From positions 186,001 through 250,000 of the forward strand of contig NZ_CP054139.1 of NCBI RefSeq assembly GCF_013283875.1: 64,000 nucleotides of DNA, read 5' to 3'. The first letter of the stretch is position 1, and each line of letters starts with the position of its first letter. The DNA is from Mucilaginibacter mali (lineage in GTDB: Bacteria > Bacteroidota > Bacteroidia > Sphingobacteriales > Sphingobacteriaceae). The notes under the pieces are model-generated. The model saw only the letters and a list, made by a program, of their open reading frames with translations, had not been told where the DNA came from and searched no databases. The position numbers and the translations under genes were made by a program. Below are positions 44,665-53,701 of this stretch, in pieces.

Positions 44665-45315
44665 ATGACCAAAAAAAGATATCAAGGCGAAACAAATGAT
44701 AAAGAGCGTTCAATGCAGCGCTTAATGGAAGCGGTTGGCTGTGTTATAAAAGAAAAAGGGTATTCAGGACTTGGCCCTACAAATATTGCTAAGGCAGCCG
44801 GATTAAATAAAAGATTGATTTATTTCTATTTTGGCACCGTTGATAATCTGATTGAACAATACGTCCGGAGTAAAGATTATTTTGCAGGAGCTTCTAATGG
44901 TGCCAATCAATTGTTAGAACAGAACAAAGCGTCGGGCACCTGTAAGTTGCTTGAATCCTTGTTAATAAATCAATTGGAGCATTTCTATAACAATGAAGAA
45001 ATGCAAAAAATCATTTTATGGCAAATCAGCCAAAAAAGCCAAATAATGTATGAGGTCGCCGAAACCCGTGAGCAACTCGGAGCACATTTTTTTGAGCTCG
45101 CTGACAAGGAATTAGACAGAGCTAAGGTTGATTTGCGCGCAGTTGCCGGTTTACTGGTAGGCGGAATTTACTACATGGTGCTTCATGCCAAATCTAATGA
45201 TAGTTTATTCTGTCAAATTGATGTAAATACAAAAGAGGGGATAGAAAGGATAAAGAGTGCGATAAGTACTATTTTAGCAGACACCTACCGATGCGCAGGA
45301 CTATCAAATAATTAA
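44665..45315 (+). CDS. TetR-family regulator
   Basis: 216 residues. The N-terminal HTH is typical (MEAVGCVIKEKGYSGLGPTN then IAKAAGLNKRLIYFYFGTVD). The C-terminal ligand-binding domain is helical. It starts 2 bp after the synthase stop, so the two are one operon. It likely senses the product of the synthase or an acyl compound. The TetR family usually represses its own operon. Confidence 0.8.
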   Translation: MTKKRYQGETNDKERSMQRLMEAVGCVIKEKGYSGLGPTNIAKAAGLNKRLIYFYFGTVDNLIEQYVRSKDYFAGASNGANQLLEQNKASGTCKLLESLLINQLEHFYNNEEMQKIILWQISQKSQIMYEVAETREQLGAHFFELADKELDRAKVDLRAVAGLLVGGIYYMVLHAKSNDSLFCQIDVNTKEGIERIKSAISTILADTYRCAGLSNN

Positions 45316-45408
45316 AAGCATTTCAAGTAATTACCAATTGTTTTTCCTGAAGTCAGACAGGCTGAATATTTTAATTTTTTTATAATTGAGGCTAAATAAT
45401 AAACGGTA

Positions 45409-45810
45409 TTAGTCGTTCTTTTTATTCATTAAAATATCTATTTTTTCTCGTTCGACTTTAAGAATGCTCTCATACAGTTCAATAATTTTTTCAATCGGAT
45501 TATTGATCTGTGTACACTCCCTTGTGTTTATAGAACTATTTGTTACTGAACTTCCTTCATAAAAATTTGCGGTAAAAAGAACAGTTTCATCTCTAAAACT
45601 TTTTAGACCTTCTAAAGTAACGCCTAATACGTCAGCAATTTGCTTTAATCTGTCTTCCTCAATATTTTCACTTTGCTCAATTTTTGATACAGCTTGTTTA
45701 GTAATTCCTAAACCAACTGCCACATCTTCTTGAGTCAATCCCCGGAGCTTTCTAACTCTTTCAATTTTTTTACCGATATGTAACGGCTTATCATTTACTA
45801 CTGAATCCAT
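45409..45810 (-). CDS. XRE-family regulator, copy 2
   Basis: 133 residues. HTH block: GKKIERVRKLRGLTQEDVAV then GITKQAVSKIEQSENIEEDR. It is a clear paralogue of the gene 7 bp upstream (45818-46222), with KKI-motif and LGVT anchors at the same places. The C-terminal part (NPIEKIIELYESILKVEREK) is a coiled-coil dimerisation region, also shared. It probably binds as a homo- or heterodimer with copy 1. Confidence 0.75.
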   Translation of the reverse strand: MDSVVNDKPLHIGKKIERVRKLRGLTQEDVAVGLGITKQAVSKIEQSENIEEDRLKQIADVLGVTLEGLKSFRDETVLFTANFYEGSSVTNSSINTRECTQINNPIEKIIELYESILKVEREKIDILMNKKND

Positions 45811-45817
45811 ATATTAA

Positions 45818-46222
45818 TCAAGCCTTATTTTGGTTTTTCAAAAGTTCTAACTTCTCTCTTTCACTTTGTAAAAGTCGTTCGTATAGTTCAGCTATCTTTT
45901 CTATTGGATTGACTTGTTGAGCAATGAAATTACCATTGTCCTTAATTTCAAAATCATGAACATCGTATACATTATTAATGTGATAGGTAATTCTATCCTC
46001 ATCAAAGTTCTTTATTACTTCAGGTGTAACGCCTAATGCATAAGCAATTTGCTTTAACAGTTCCTCTTCAATTTCCTCCTGTTGCTCAATCTTTGAAACT
46101 GTTTGCTGAGAAACGCCAAGTTTATTAGCGAGATACTCCTGTTTGAATCCACGGAAAGTTCTTATCCTTTCGACTTTCTGTCCGATACTTAATGGCTTTT
46201 TGTTAAACAAGGTTTCTTCCAT
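45818..46222 (-). CDS. XRE-family regulator, copy 1
   Basis: 134 residues. The HTH (SIGQKVERIRTFRGFKQEYL, then LGVSQQTVSKIEQQEEIEEE) and the C-terminal coil (NPIEKIAELYERLLQSEREK) match copy 2 closely. First gene of a two-gene unit. The pair arose by tandem duplication. The operators are unknown; the intergenic region upstream (46223-46653) is the likely target. Confidence 0.75.
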   Translation of the reverse strand: MEETLFNKKPLSIGQKVERIRTFRGFKQEYLANKLGVSQQTVSKIEQQEEIEEELLKQIAYALGVTPEVIKNFDEDRITYHINNVYDVHDFEIKDNGNFIAQQVNPIEKIAELYERLLQSEREKLELLKNQNKA

Positions 46223-46653
46223 TGGAAATAATATGCTTTAAAGTTAGTAAAAATCAATTTGAAAAGCGTAAAGTACAACGCAATAATTTTCCCCGATAAG
46301 TGAAAATTAACTTATTTCGGTTGTTAAATTATGTGCAAGATAATCAATAGCCCACTTTATCAGAAAATAGTTTTTGGGAGATTATCCCATGAGAAAATTA
46401 TTCTGGCTGCTGATTTCAAAAGATACTTTAGTCCGGTCAGTATTCAAACGGCTAATGGATACCCGGTATTTTGCCCTGCGCGAGGCAGGGCCTTTTCCTT
46501 TACCCTTCAAGACCCTATAAAAAACATCATTTGTTCCCCTGAATGACAGGTAGGGTAACGGCAGCCTCCAATCAGTTAATAGTTATTCTTTAGTTGGCTG
46601 CCGTTTTTTGGATGATTGAATTAACCGCTCCTCAATAAGTTCCCTGAATTTAA
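46223..46653. other. Intergenic region between the XRE pair and susC
   Basis: 431 bases. It holds a CCCTGC/GCAGGG hairpin near 46481 and a strong terminator-type hairpin at 46557-46606 just before susC. No convincing ORF or RNA gene is seen. The region likely contains the divergent promoters. Confidence 0.45.
46557..46606 (+). terminator. Terminator-like hairpin upstream of susC
   Basis: AACGGCAGCC and GGCTGCCGTT form a perfect 10-bp stem around a 29-nt loop, followed by TTTTTT. It ends 48 bases before the susC ATG. It may terminate upstream readthrough or attenuate the SusC operon. Confidence 0.6.
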
Positions 46654-49600
46654 ATGAAAAAAACAACGACCAAGATCGCTATGGCATTGCTATGCCTGAT
46701 GCGCAGCTATATTATAACAAATACTTTTCTCTTTTTTTTAGCCGTTTTATTGATTATCCCATATAATAATGCTGATGCCCAGGATCGTTTTGCGCTTGCC
46801 GGAACGGTAATGTCAGCAGATCATGAGCCGCTACCCGGAGCGACTATTGCCGAAGCAAGAACCGGGATTAAAACATCCTCAGATGGTAATGGTCAGTTTC
46901 GGCTGTACCCTGCGGATACAAGCGGATATTTGATCATAACCTATGTCGGTTTCAAAACCGCGCAGGTAAGGTTCGACAAAACAGCTAAAGGGCCGATACA
47001 AATTATGCTTGTCAGCGACCCTTCCGTGCTTAAAGAAGTAATCGTATCCACAGGGTATCAGACATTGCCCAAAGAAAGGGCGACCGGCTCTTTTGTTCAG
47101 TTAGATAGCGCCATTATAAACCGCCGGATCAGCACAGATGCAATCAGCCGTCTAGAAGGTGTTGTTCCGGGATTACTTTTTAACAGGAATACGAGTGCAA
47201 CCTCTACTGGAACGTTAGATATCAGCATTCGCGGACACAGTACCCTGTTTTCCAACGACCAGCCTCTAATTGTCGTAGATAATTTTCCTTATGATGGTGA
47301 TATAAACAATATTAATCCTAACGACATAGCCAGCATCACCGTATTAAAAGATGCTGCCGCAGCATCCATTTGGGGTGTTCGTTCAGGTAATGGCGTTATC
47401 GTCATTACGACGAAAAAAGGGAAATTAAATCAAAAAATGGCGGTAGAGTTAAATGCGAACCTGACCATCGGCGCAAAACCGAACTTATTTTATGATCCCA
47501 ATTTTCTTAACGCAAACGAGTTTATTAATGTCGAGCAAACCCTGTTCGCCAACGGATTTTATAACAGCGCCTTAAACTCAGGCTATCAGGTTGTTTCACC
47601 CGTTGTGCAAATACTGGCAAATGAGCGTGCCGGAACAATTTCAAACGGAGATGCCAACAATCAAATCAATGTTCTCAGGGTTTTAGACTTGCGTAAACAG
47701 ATTGCGAAATATTTTTACCGGACATCAGCTAATCAGCAGTATAATTTGAATTTCAGGGGTGGGGGCGATAAAAGTGATTATTATCTATCATTGGGGTATG
47801 ATAATGATTTAACTAACCAGGTCGGAAATAACAATAACCGGATCACCATCAACAGCAATTACAATTTTTACCCCGTTAAAAATTTACAGTTATCAACCGC
47901 CATTATTTATACGAAATCAAATGAGCAGAACAATAGCACCCTTTCCGGCATCAGAAGTGTTAGCGGCAAAAGCCAGTTATACCCTTACGCGCAAATTGCC
48001 GATGCAAATGGAAGTGCATTACCTGTTATTCATGGCTTCTCTTCAAATTTTGTTAATAATCCCGCCAACTCCCAATACCTTGACTGGAATTATCGCCCGC
48101 TTGATGAGTTAAGTAATGCCGACAACACTTCTGGCATAACTGATAACCGGATAAATCTCGGGCTGAAATATAGTTTCCTAAACGGATTTAGCACTGAATT
48201 TAAATACGTGTATGAAAACAGTCAATCTGATTTCAGCAATTATTTTAATACAAATACTTATTATACAAGAAACCTGATCAACCAGTTCACGCAAAAAAGC
48301 ACCAGCGGATCATTGTCCTATCCAATACCCGTAGGCGGCATACTGCAGGGTGCCAACGCGTCTTTGTTGTCCCAGCATCTGCGCGGTCAGCTTAATTATT
48401 CTAAAGATTGGAATTCCAAGAACTCCTTTAGCGCAATTTTAGGGTCTGAATGGAGTTCTGCGATCAATAAATTGGCGGATCAGGGTACGGCTTACGGATA
48501 CGATAAGAATACAGATGCAAATTTTACAAATATTGATTATTTAACCTTTTATAGCCTGAATCCCCGTGGAATGGGATCAATGCAAATTCCCAACGGCCAG
48601 GCCTATACACAAACGACCGACCACTTCATTTCCTATTTTACAAATGCGGCTTACACCTATGATAATAAATATACTTTATCAGTTAGCGGCAGGATCGATA
48701 AATCAAATCTTTTTGGGGTCAACGCTAATCAGAAAGCCGTCCCCTTATATTCAGCAGGTATTTCGTGGGATATTGGCAAGGAAGATTTTTACCATATCGG
48801 ATGGCTACCAGGCGCGAAGTTAAGGTTGACATTTGGTTATAACGGCAACATAAACAAAACCGTGACGGCTGTCACAACCCTAAAGGAACAAAGTAATTCA
48901 TATTACTCGGGAACGCCTTATAATATCATCGCCAATCCTGGCAACCCGGAACTGCAATGGGAAAAAGACCGCATAATAAACCTCGGATTTGACTTCAGTG
49001 CAAAAAGCCAGGCTGTAACAGGTTCTGTTGAATTTTATTTTAAACAGGGGGACAATTTGTTCGGGAGTTCATCGCTTCCGCCGTCAACGGGATACAGCAC
49101 ATTTTTTGGAAATACCGCGAGTACGTCCGGGCATGGCGCAGATATAACGCTCAACAGCCGCAATATATACCATAAGAAATTTAAATGGCTTACTACATTT
49201 CTTTATAGCTATTCATTTGATAAAGTTAACAAGTATGGTGTTCAGTCCACACTCACGTCATTTCTAACACAAGGCGACGGCAACTCGGGCGTTATCACGC
49301 CACTGATCGGTGCCCCGCTATTTGCAGTCTACAGTTTTCGGTCGGGTACTTTGACCCATAATACCGGCGATCCGCAGGGATACCTTAACGGCCAACTGAG
49401 CACAGACTATTCTGCCATCATCAACAATACATCTGTGAACGATTTAGTTTACAACGGGCCATCAAGACCAGCATCTTTTGGATCATTAAGAAACAACTTT
49501 ATTTATGGGGACTGGACACTATCGTTCAATATTATTTATAAGCTCGGCTATGTCTTCAGGAAACAATCCGTACAATACGGCGCCTTGTATAACAACTGGC

Positions 49601-49974
49601 TGGGGAACAAGGATTTTAGCAAAAGATGGCAAAAGCCAGGAGATGAGCTGACTACCACAGTCCCTTCCATGCCTTTGCCTCCTGTTAACGATAACAGGGA
49701 TTTTTTCTATACGTTCTCGCAAACACTGGTTGACAATGGCGATCATATTCGTCTTCAGGATATCTCAATAAGTTATGACCTCACCAAATCTATCTGGAAA
49801 AACTCACCTTTTACCAACCTTAGCATATATGGCTACATTAACAATGTCGGTATTCTTTGGCGGGCAAATCATGATGGCCTCGACCCAGATGTATTTTCCA
49901 TAACCGGTGGCGGAATAACAAGCCTTCCTTTACCAAGAACTTACGCCATTGGACTTAAATCAAATTTCAAATAA
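46654..49974 (+). CDS. SusC/RagA-type TonB-dependent outer-membrane transporter
   Basis: 1106 residues. An unusually long signal region (to NADAQ, about 43) is followed by a carboxypeptidase-like regulatory domain (LAGTVMSADHEPLPGATIAE). A TonB-box-like segment (KEVIVSTGYQTLPKERATG) and a plug (GLLFNRNTSATSTGTLDISI) follow, then a 22-strand barrel. Together with SusD it imports a specific large nutrient or peptide. No anti-sigma/sigma pair is adjacent. The downstream genes hint at a peptide or cofactor substrate rather than a glycan, because no glycoside hydrolase is present. Confidence 0.85.
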   Translation: MKKTTTKIAMALLCLMRSYIITNTFLFFLAVLLIIPYNNADAQDRFALAGTVMSADHEPLPGATIAEARTGIKTSSDGNGQFRLYPADTSGYLIITYVGFKTAQVRFDKTAKGPIQIMLVSDPSVLKEVIVSTGYQTLPKERATGSFVQLDSAIINRRISTDAISRLEGVVPGLLFNRNTSATSTGTLDISIRGHSTLFSNDQPLIVVDNFPYDGDINNINPNDIASITVLKDAAAASIWGVRSGNGVIVITTKKGKLNQKMAVELNANLTIGAKPNLFYDPNFLNANEFINVEQTLFANGFYNSALNSGYQVVSPVVQILANERAGTISNGDANNQINVLRVLDLRKQIAKYFYRTSANQQYNLNFRGGGDKSDYYLSLGYDNDLTNQVGNNNNRITINSNYNFYPVKNLQLSTAIIYTKSNEQNNSTLSGIRSVSGKSQLYPYAQIADANGSALPVIHGFSSNFVNNPANSQYLDWNYRPLDELSNADNTSGITDNRINLGLKYSFLNGFSTEFKYVYENSQSDFSNYFNTNTYYTRNLINQFTQKSTSGSLSYPIPVGGILQGANASLLSQHLRGQLNYSKDWNSKNSFSAILGSEWSSAINKLADQGTAYGYDKNTDANFTNIDYLTFYSLNPRGMGSMQIPNGQAYTQTTDHFISYFTNAAYTYDNKYTLSVSGRIDKSNLFGVNANQKAVPLYSAGISWDIGKEDFYHIGWLPGAKLRLTFGYNGNINKTVTAVTTLKEQSNSYYSGTPYNIIANPGNPELQWEKDRIINLGFDFSAKSQAVTGSVEFYFKQGDNLFGSSSLPPSTGYSTFFGNTASTSGHGADITLNSRNIYHKKFKWLTTFLYSYSFDKVNKYGVQSTLTSFLTQGDGNSGVITPLIGAPLFAVYSFRSGTLTHNTGDPQGYLNGQLSTDYSAIINNTSVNDLVYNGPSRPASFGSLRNNFIYGDWTLSFNIIYKLGYVFRKQSVQYGALYNNWLGNKDFSKRWQKPGDELTTTVPSMPLPPVNDNRDFFYTFSQTLVDNGDHIRLQDISISYDLTKSIWKNSPFTNLSIYGYINNVGILWRANHDGLDPDVFSITGGGITSLPLPRTYAIGLKSNFK

Positions 49975-49981
49975 CGAAAAG

Positions 49982-51358
49982 ATGAAAACAAACCATCCAT
50001 ATTATTTACCGCTGCTTTTGGTTATAACCACCATAGTATTTAGCGGCTGCAAGAAACAGGATGACCTGCTTAATGCCAAGCCAAATCAGGCCCTGAACAT
50101 TCCCTCCACTCTTGCGGATTTACAATTACTGATCGGTAATGAAAATATATTTAACCGAAATTATCCTTCACTTGGTCTGCTATCAACGGACGATTATTTT
50201 GTCGATGCCGGTCTGTGGGCAAGCAGTTTTGCTTCCGGAAAAAATGCCTATGTATGGGCAAAGGAAATCTACTCAGCGAATACGAACGTGGGGGACTGGA
50301 ATTTTCCTTATCAGGCCGTTTATTATGCCAATACCATATTGTCAATCCTTCCGACAATTCACACTTCAAATAGTCAGCAGACAGCCGCTAACACGATAAA
50401 GGGTTCCGCTTTGTTTTACAGGGCTATATCCTTTTACAACCTCGTTCAGACGTTTGCGATGCCTTATGATTCGACGACAGCCGCCAAAGATTTAGGTGTT
50501 CCATTACCGTTAATGCCGGACTTAAGTTCAAAACTTCCACGCTCGACCGAAAGTCAATGTTATGAGCAGATCATTAATGATCTCAATTCTGCACTTCCCT
50601 TGCTGGCCGACCAGTCAACGTCAAAGACCCGGCCCTCAAAAGCAGCGGTATTAGGGCTGCTCTCAAGAATTTACCTGGTTATGGGTAATTATAATAAATC
50701 GTTAAAATATGCCACCGATTGCCTGGCGCTTTACAACAAATTACAGGATTTCAACAAGCTCGACCCCTCTGCATTTCCTGTTTATCCGAATTTTTCACCT
50801 GAAGAAATATTTCATGCCAGCATGATAGGCTATGATGAGAATAGCTTCTCAGCCCAGGTTGATAGTAACGTTTATCACTCCTTCAACGATCCGCATGACT
50901 TAAGACTGGCCATCTTTTTTTATAACAATAACGGTGAGATCGAGTTCAACAGCCAGTTCGATTTTAATAACGCTAATGCTGCCCCGATTGCCACCAATGA
51001 AATAATGTTAACCAAAGCAGAATGTGAAGCAAGGCTGAACAGTACCTCATCGGCCATGTCTGACCTCAATGCCTTACTGGTGAACAGATGGGTGACGGGT
51101 ACATATAAACCTTTAGTGGCTGTGTCCGCCGATGATGCGCTGAAACAAATTTTAAAAGAGCGACGAAAGGAACTGCTGTTTACCGGATTAAGATGGAGTG
51201 ATTTGCGTCGGTTAAACAAAGACACCCGTTTTGCAATTACGCTGTACAGGAATATTAACGGGGTTACTTATTCAATCGCACCCAATGATCCACGGTATGC
51301 ACTACCAATACCAGATAACGAAATAGCCTTAAATCCCATTCCTCAAAACCCGCGCTAA
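49982..51358 (+). CDS. SusD/RagB-family outer-membrane lipoprotein
   Basis: About 458 residues from the ATG at 49982, eight bases after susC. Lipobox: TIVFSGCKKQDD. The TPR-like helical body (GSALFYRAISFYNLVQTFAM, then LSRIYLVMGNYNKSLKYA) and the C-terminal block (LKERRKELLFTGLRWSDLRR) are typical of SusD. It sits on the cell surface as the lid of the SusC transporter. The substrate is unknown. Confidence 0.85.
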   Translation: MKTNHPYYLPLLLVITTIVFSGCKKQDDLLNAKPNQALNIPSTLADLQLLIGNENIFNRNYPSLGLLSTDDYFVDAGLWASSFASGKNAYVWAKEIYSANTNVGDWNFPYQAVYYANTILSILPTIHTSNSQQTAANTIKGSALFYRAISFYNLVQTFAMPYDSTTAAKDLGVPLPLMPDLSSKLPRSTESQCYEQIINDLNSALPLLADQSTSKTRPSKAAVLGLLSRIYLVMGNYNKSLKYATDCLALYNKLQDFNKLDPSAFPVYPNFSPEEIFHASMIGYDENSFSAQVDSNVYHSFNDPHDLRLAIFFYNNNGEIEFNSQFDFNNANAAPIATNEIMLTKAECEARLNSTSSAMSDLNALLVNRWVTGTYKPLVAVSADDALKQILKERRKELLFTGLRWSDLRRLNKDTRFAITLYRNINGVTYSIAPNDPRYALPIPDNEIALNPIPQNPR

Positions 51359-51381
51359 GTTTTTCCAGCAATAAATCCGAT

Positions 51382-52842
51382 ATGAAAAAAATAACAATGA
51401 TTTTATCGCTTGTCATAAGCGTTTTTACAGGATTTTCGCAAAGCAAACGAACCGTCCTTACTGGTGAGTTTTCACATTTGAAGGACAAGGATACTGTTCG
51501 CCTGTTAGTTTACAGGTACGGCGAATTTCCATATAGTATTAAGGAATTAAGGGAGAGTTATGACGGCGTTGTAAGGGAAAAACAATTTAAAATAAATATT
51601 CCCCTAACCGATGATCTTCCCTATGAATGCCTTTTGGTGATTCCTCGTCTACGGATCAGCGGCGATATCATCATTATAAAACGGGGCGACCAACTACATA
51701 TAAGCGGCAGTGACGTTGTAATTAACGCCCTTACAGGGAAAGGTGCGGAAAAAACAAACGTGCTGCGAAAGCTAAACGAAATATGGAATTCTCCAGCATT
51801 AAAAGCAGCAGCAGCAGCCCCCAATGCTTCCGGGGCATCCGGCTTGCCGTTGCTTATTACCGCTTCTCAAAACGCTTTTGCCGCAGGCAATAATTATTTA
51901 AACACACAACGCGGGCGGCTTGATAACCACAGCTTTAAAATGTTAAAGGCCTATATAAACGGTATGATATCAGAAATTGCCAATACGCTTTACTGGTACT
52001 CTAATGTCGGTTACAGCCAGGCACAAAAAGATTCCATTCAGACTGTTTTAAAAAATGTTTGGCTTCCTTTTAAAAAACGGGCCTATAGCAGTCCTGATGT
52101 TGAAACTTCACTATCTGATTTTTATTTTAGTAAAAATCTCGCGACAGATTATGCCTTGAAACAGGTTATAGACCACCAAAATTTTAATGCACTTAAGGAC
52201 AATTCGGACTTAAAAGAAAAGTACATTTATTTTAAAACTCATTATTCGGGACTGGTCAGGGAAAAGATGATTACGTTTCTTATATTATCTGCACCAAAAT
52301 CCAACGACGTCGGTTACTGTTATGATGATGCCAAAAAAATTATAACCAATAATAGTTTTAAAGCGGCCCTTGATAAGTATTGTCAATGCATTCCGGGATC
52401 TCCAGCCTATAACTTCACTTTACTTGACTCCAACAAAGTCATCCATCATTTAACAGACTACAAAGGCAAAATTCTTGTTTTTGATTTTTGGTTTACAGGC
52501 TGCGGAAATTGTCGTGAACTGACCCCAAAGTTAAGGGAAGTGGAATCACGGTATGCAAACAATAGCAAAGTGGTGTTTATCAGTATAAGTTCGGATAAGA
52601 ATTTTAATCTGTGGAAAAATAGCATCCGGGACGGGATTTATACAACGTCTCCGCAGGAAATCAACCTTTATACTTCAGGCAACGGCATCGCTGACCCTTT
52701 GTATTATAAAACAAATACTTATAGTGCCCCCACCTTAAAATTGGTTGATGCCAATGGAAACTGGTGTGAAAATCCAATAGACTGCCGGTTCGACAACGGG
52801 AAAGACCTCATCGGTAAGATTGATAGACTGTTAAATAACTAA
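51382..52842 (+). CDS. TlpA-like exported thioredoxin-fold protein
   Basis: 486 residues. A signal peptide (ends in GFSQ) precedes a DUF4369-like N-terminal part. A TlpA/ResA-type thioredoxin domain is at the C-terminus: ILVFDFWFTGCGNCRELTPK, active site CGNC. It is a periplasmic thiol oxidoreductase. It ends the susCD operon and faces the MauE/DUF6520 genes, which also contain Cys, so a shared thiol pathway is plausible. Confidence 0.8.
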   Translation: MKKITMILSLVISVFTGFSQSKRTVLTGEFSHLKDKDTVRLLVYRYGEFPYSIKELRESYDGVVREKQFKINIPLTDDLPYECLLVIPRLRISGDIIIIKRGDQLHISGSDVVINALTGKGAEKTNVLRKLNEIWNSPALKAAAAAPNASGASGLPLLITASQNAFAAGNNYLNTQRGRLDNHSFKMLKAYINGMISEIANTLYWYSNVGYSQAQKDSIQTVLKNVWLPFKKRAYSSPDVETSLSDFYFSKNLATDYALKQVIDHQNFNALKDNSDLKEKYIYFKTHYSGLVREKMITFLILSAPKSNDVGYCYDDAKKIITNNSFKAALDKYCQCIPGSPAYNFTLLDSNKVIHHLTDYKGKILVFDFWFTGCGNCRELTPKLREVESRYANNSKVVFISISSDKNFNLWKNSIRDGIYTTSPQEINLYTSGNGIADPLYYKTNTYSAPTLKLVDANGNWCENPIDCRFDNGKDLIGKIDRLLNN

Positions 52843-52853
52843 TGACAAATTGA

Positions 52854-52888
52854 ATAACGCCCTTTGCGAACTATACAAAGGGCGTTAT
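52854..52888. terminator. Strong bidirectional terminator between convergent operons
   Basis: ATAACGCCCTTTG and CAAAGGGCGTTAT form a perfect 13-bp stem with a 9-nt loop, between the TlpA stop and the DUF6520-like stop. It ends transcripts coming from both sides. Confidence 0.85.
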
Positions 52889-52895
52889 CCGTTTG

Positions 52896-53162
52896 TTACC
52901 GGTAAACCTGGTTGGTCACAGTCTGTCCTGCCGGCATTTGCCCGTCAACAGGTGGCGTAGAGGTAACAATTGTACAGGCCACATTTAAAGCGGTTGATTG
53001 GCAAGTTAAATGAGGTTTTGATGTTACCCAAATAAAACTGCTGCCAGATTTTTGGGCATAATACGTAGTAGCATTCTTTTTTGCAGCAGGGCTAAAAGCG
53101 AATGCACCACCGACGCTGCTGATAGCAGCCAGGGCCATAAAGGCCATTTTAATTTTTTTCAT
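52896..53162 (-). CDS. DUF6520-like small exported protein, possible modified peptide
   Basis: 88 residues with a signal peptide (MKKIKMAFMALAAISSVGGA then FAFSP). The mature part contains two Cys nine residues apart (HLTCQSTALNVACTIVTSTP) in a Thr/Ser-rich context, as in DUF6520 proteins. It is the last gene of the LanKC-MauE operon. It may be the substrate of the synthetase or of thiol oxidation. A Sec signal is unusual for a lanthipeptide precursor. Confidence 0.6.
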   Translation of the reverse strand: MKKIKMAFMALAAISSVGGAFAFSPAAKKNATTYYAQKSGSSFIWVTSKPHLTCQSTALNVACTIVTSTPPVDGQMPAGQTVTNQVYR

Positions 53163-53244
53163 AATGGTATTTTTTTAATTAAATATTACCGGTTTTAAGT
53201 CCAGGACCAGTTTTAACCTGATTTCGCGCGTGAAATATTTTTAA

Positions 53245-53691
53245 TTACAGTGAACTTCTAGCAGAGCGGGCTATTTCCTGTCGTTTCCCAGGGGTTATTT
53301 TTAAACTGATAACCGCAATCGCTATGAAAAAAAGGTTGAATAACAGATGTTGCTTCCAGGTCAGCAGCCTGATGATCCCACCACAGGTACAAGGTTCTGC
53401 CGGATATAAATGCAGTAAGATGGCTATAATATAAAAGGTAAACGTAATCATAAGGATAATGGTCGCGATCAGACCGGATTTCCTGGTCTTTTCGAAGAGC
53501 AGCAAAGTTGCCGTTATAACTTCAGCCGGGGGAAGAACAATAACCAGTAGTTGACTGAGCCATACGGGAAAAGGTTGATTACCCATTGCTCTTTTGAATC
53601 CTGAGAAATCAAAGTATTTACTGAATGCGGCATACAGGAACATCATAAAAATGAGTGTAACCAAGATATCTGCTATTATTTCCTTTTTCAT
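53245..53691 (-). CDS. MauE/DoxX-like membrane protein
   Basis: 148 residues with four membrane helices (for example DILVTLIFMMFLYAAFSKYF and VITATLLLFEKTRKSGLIAT). The motif EPCTCGG, between helices 3 and 4, is a CxC pair typical of MauE-like proteins thought to pass electrons or disulfides. It lies 10 bp after the LanKC gene. With TlpA (CGNC) and the Cys-containing DUF6520-like protein it suggests a periplasmic thiol system. Confidence 0.7.
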   Translation of the reverse strand: MKKEIIADILVTLIFMMFLYAAFSKYFDFSGFKRAMGNQPFPVWLSQLLVIVLPPAEVITATLLLFEKTRKSGLIATIILMITFTFYIIAILLHLYPAEPCTCGGIIRLLTWKQHLLFNLFFIAIAVISLKITPGKRQEIARSARSSL

Positions 53692-53701
53692 TTATATGTC
53701 T

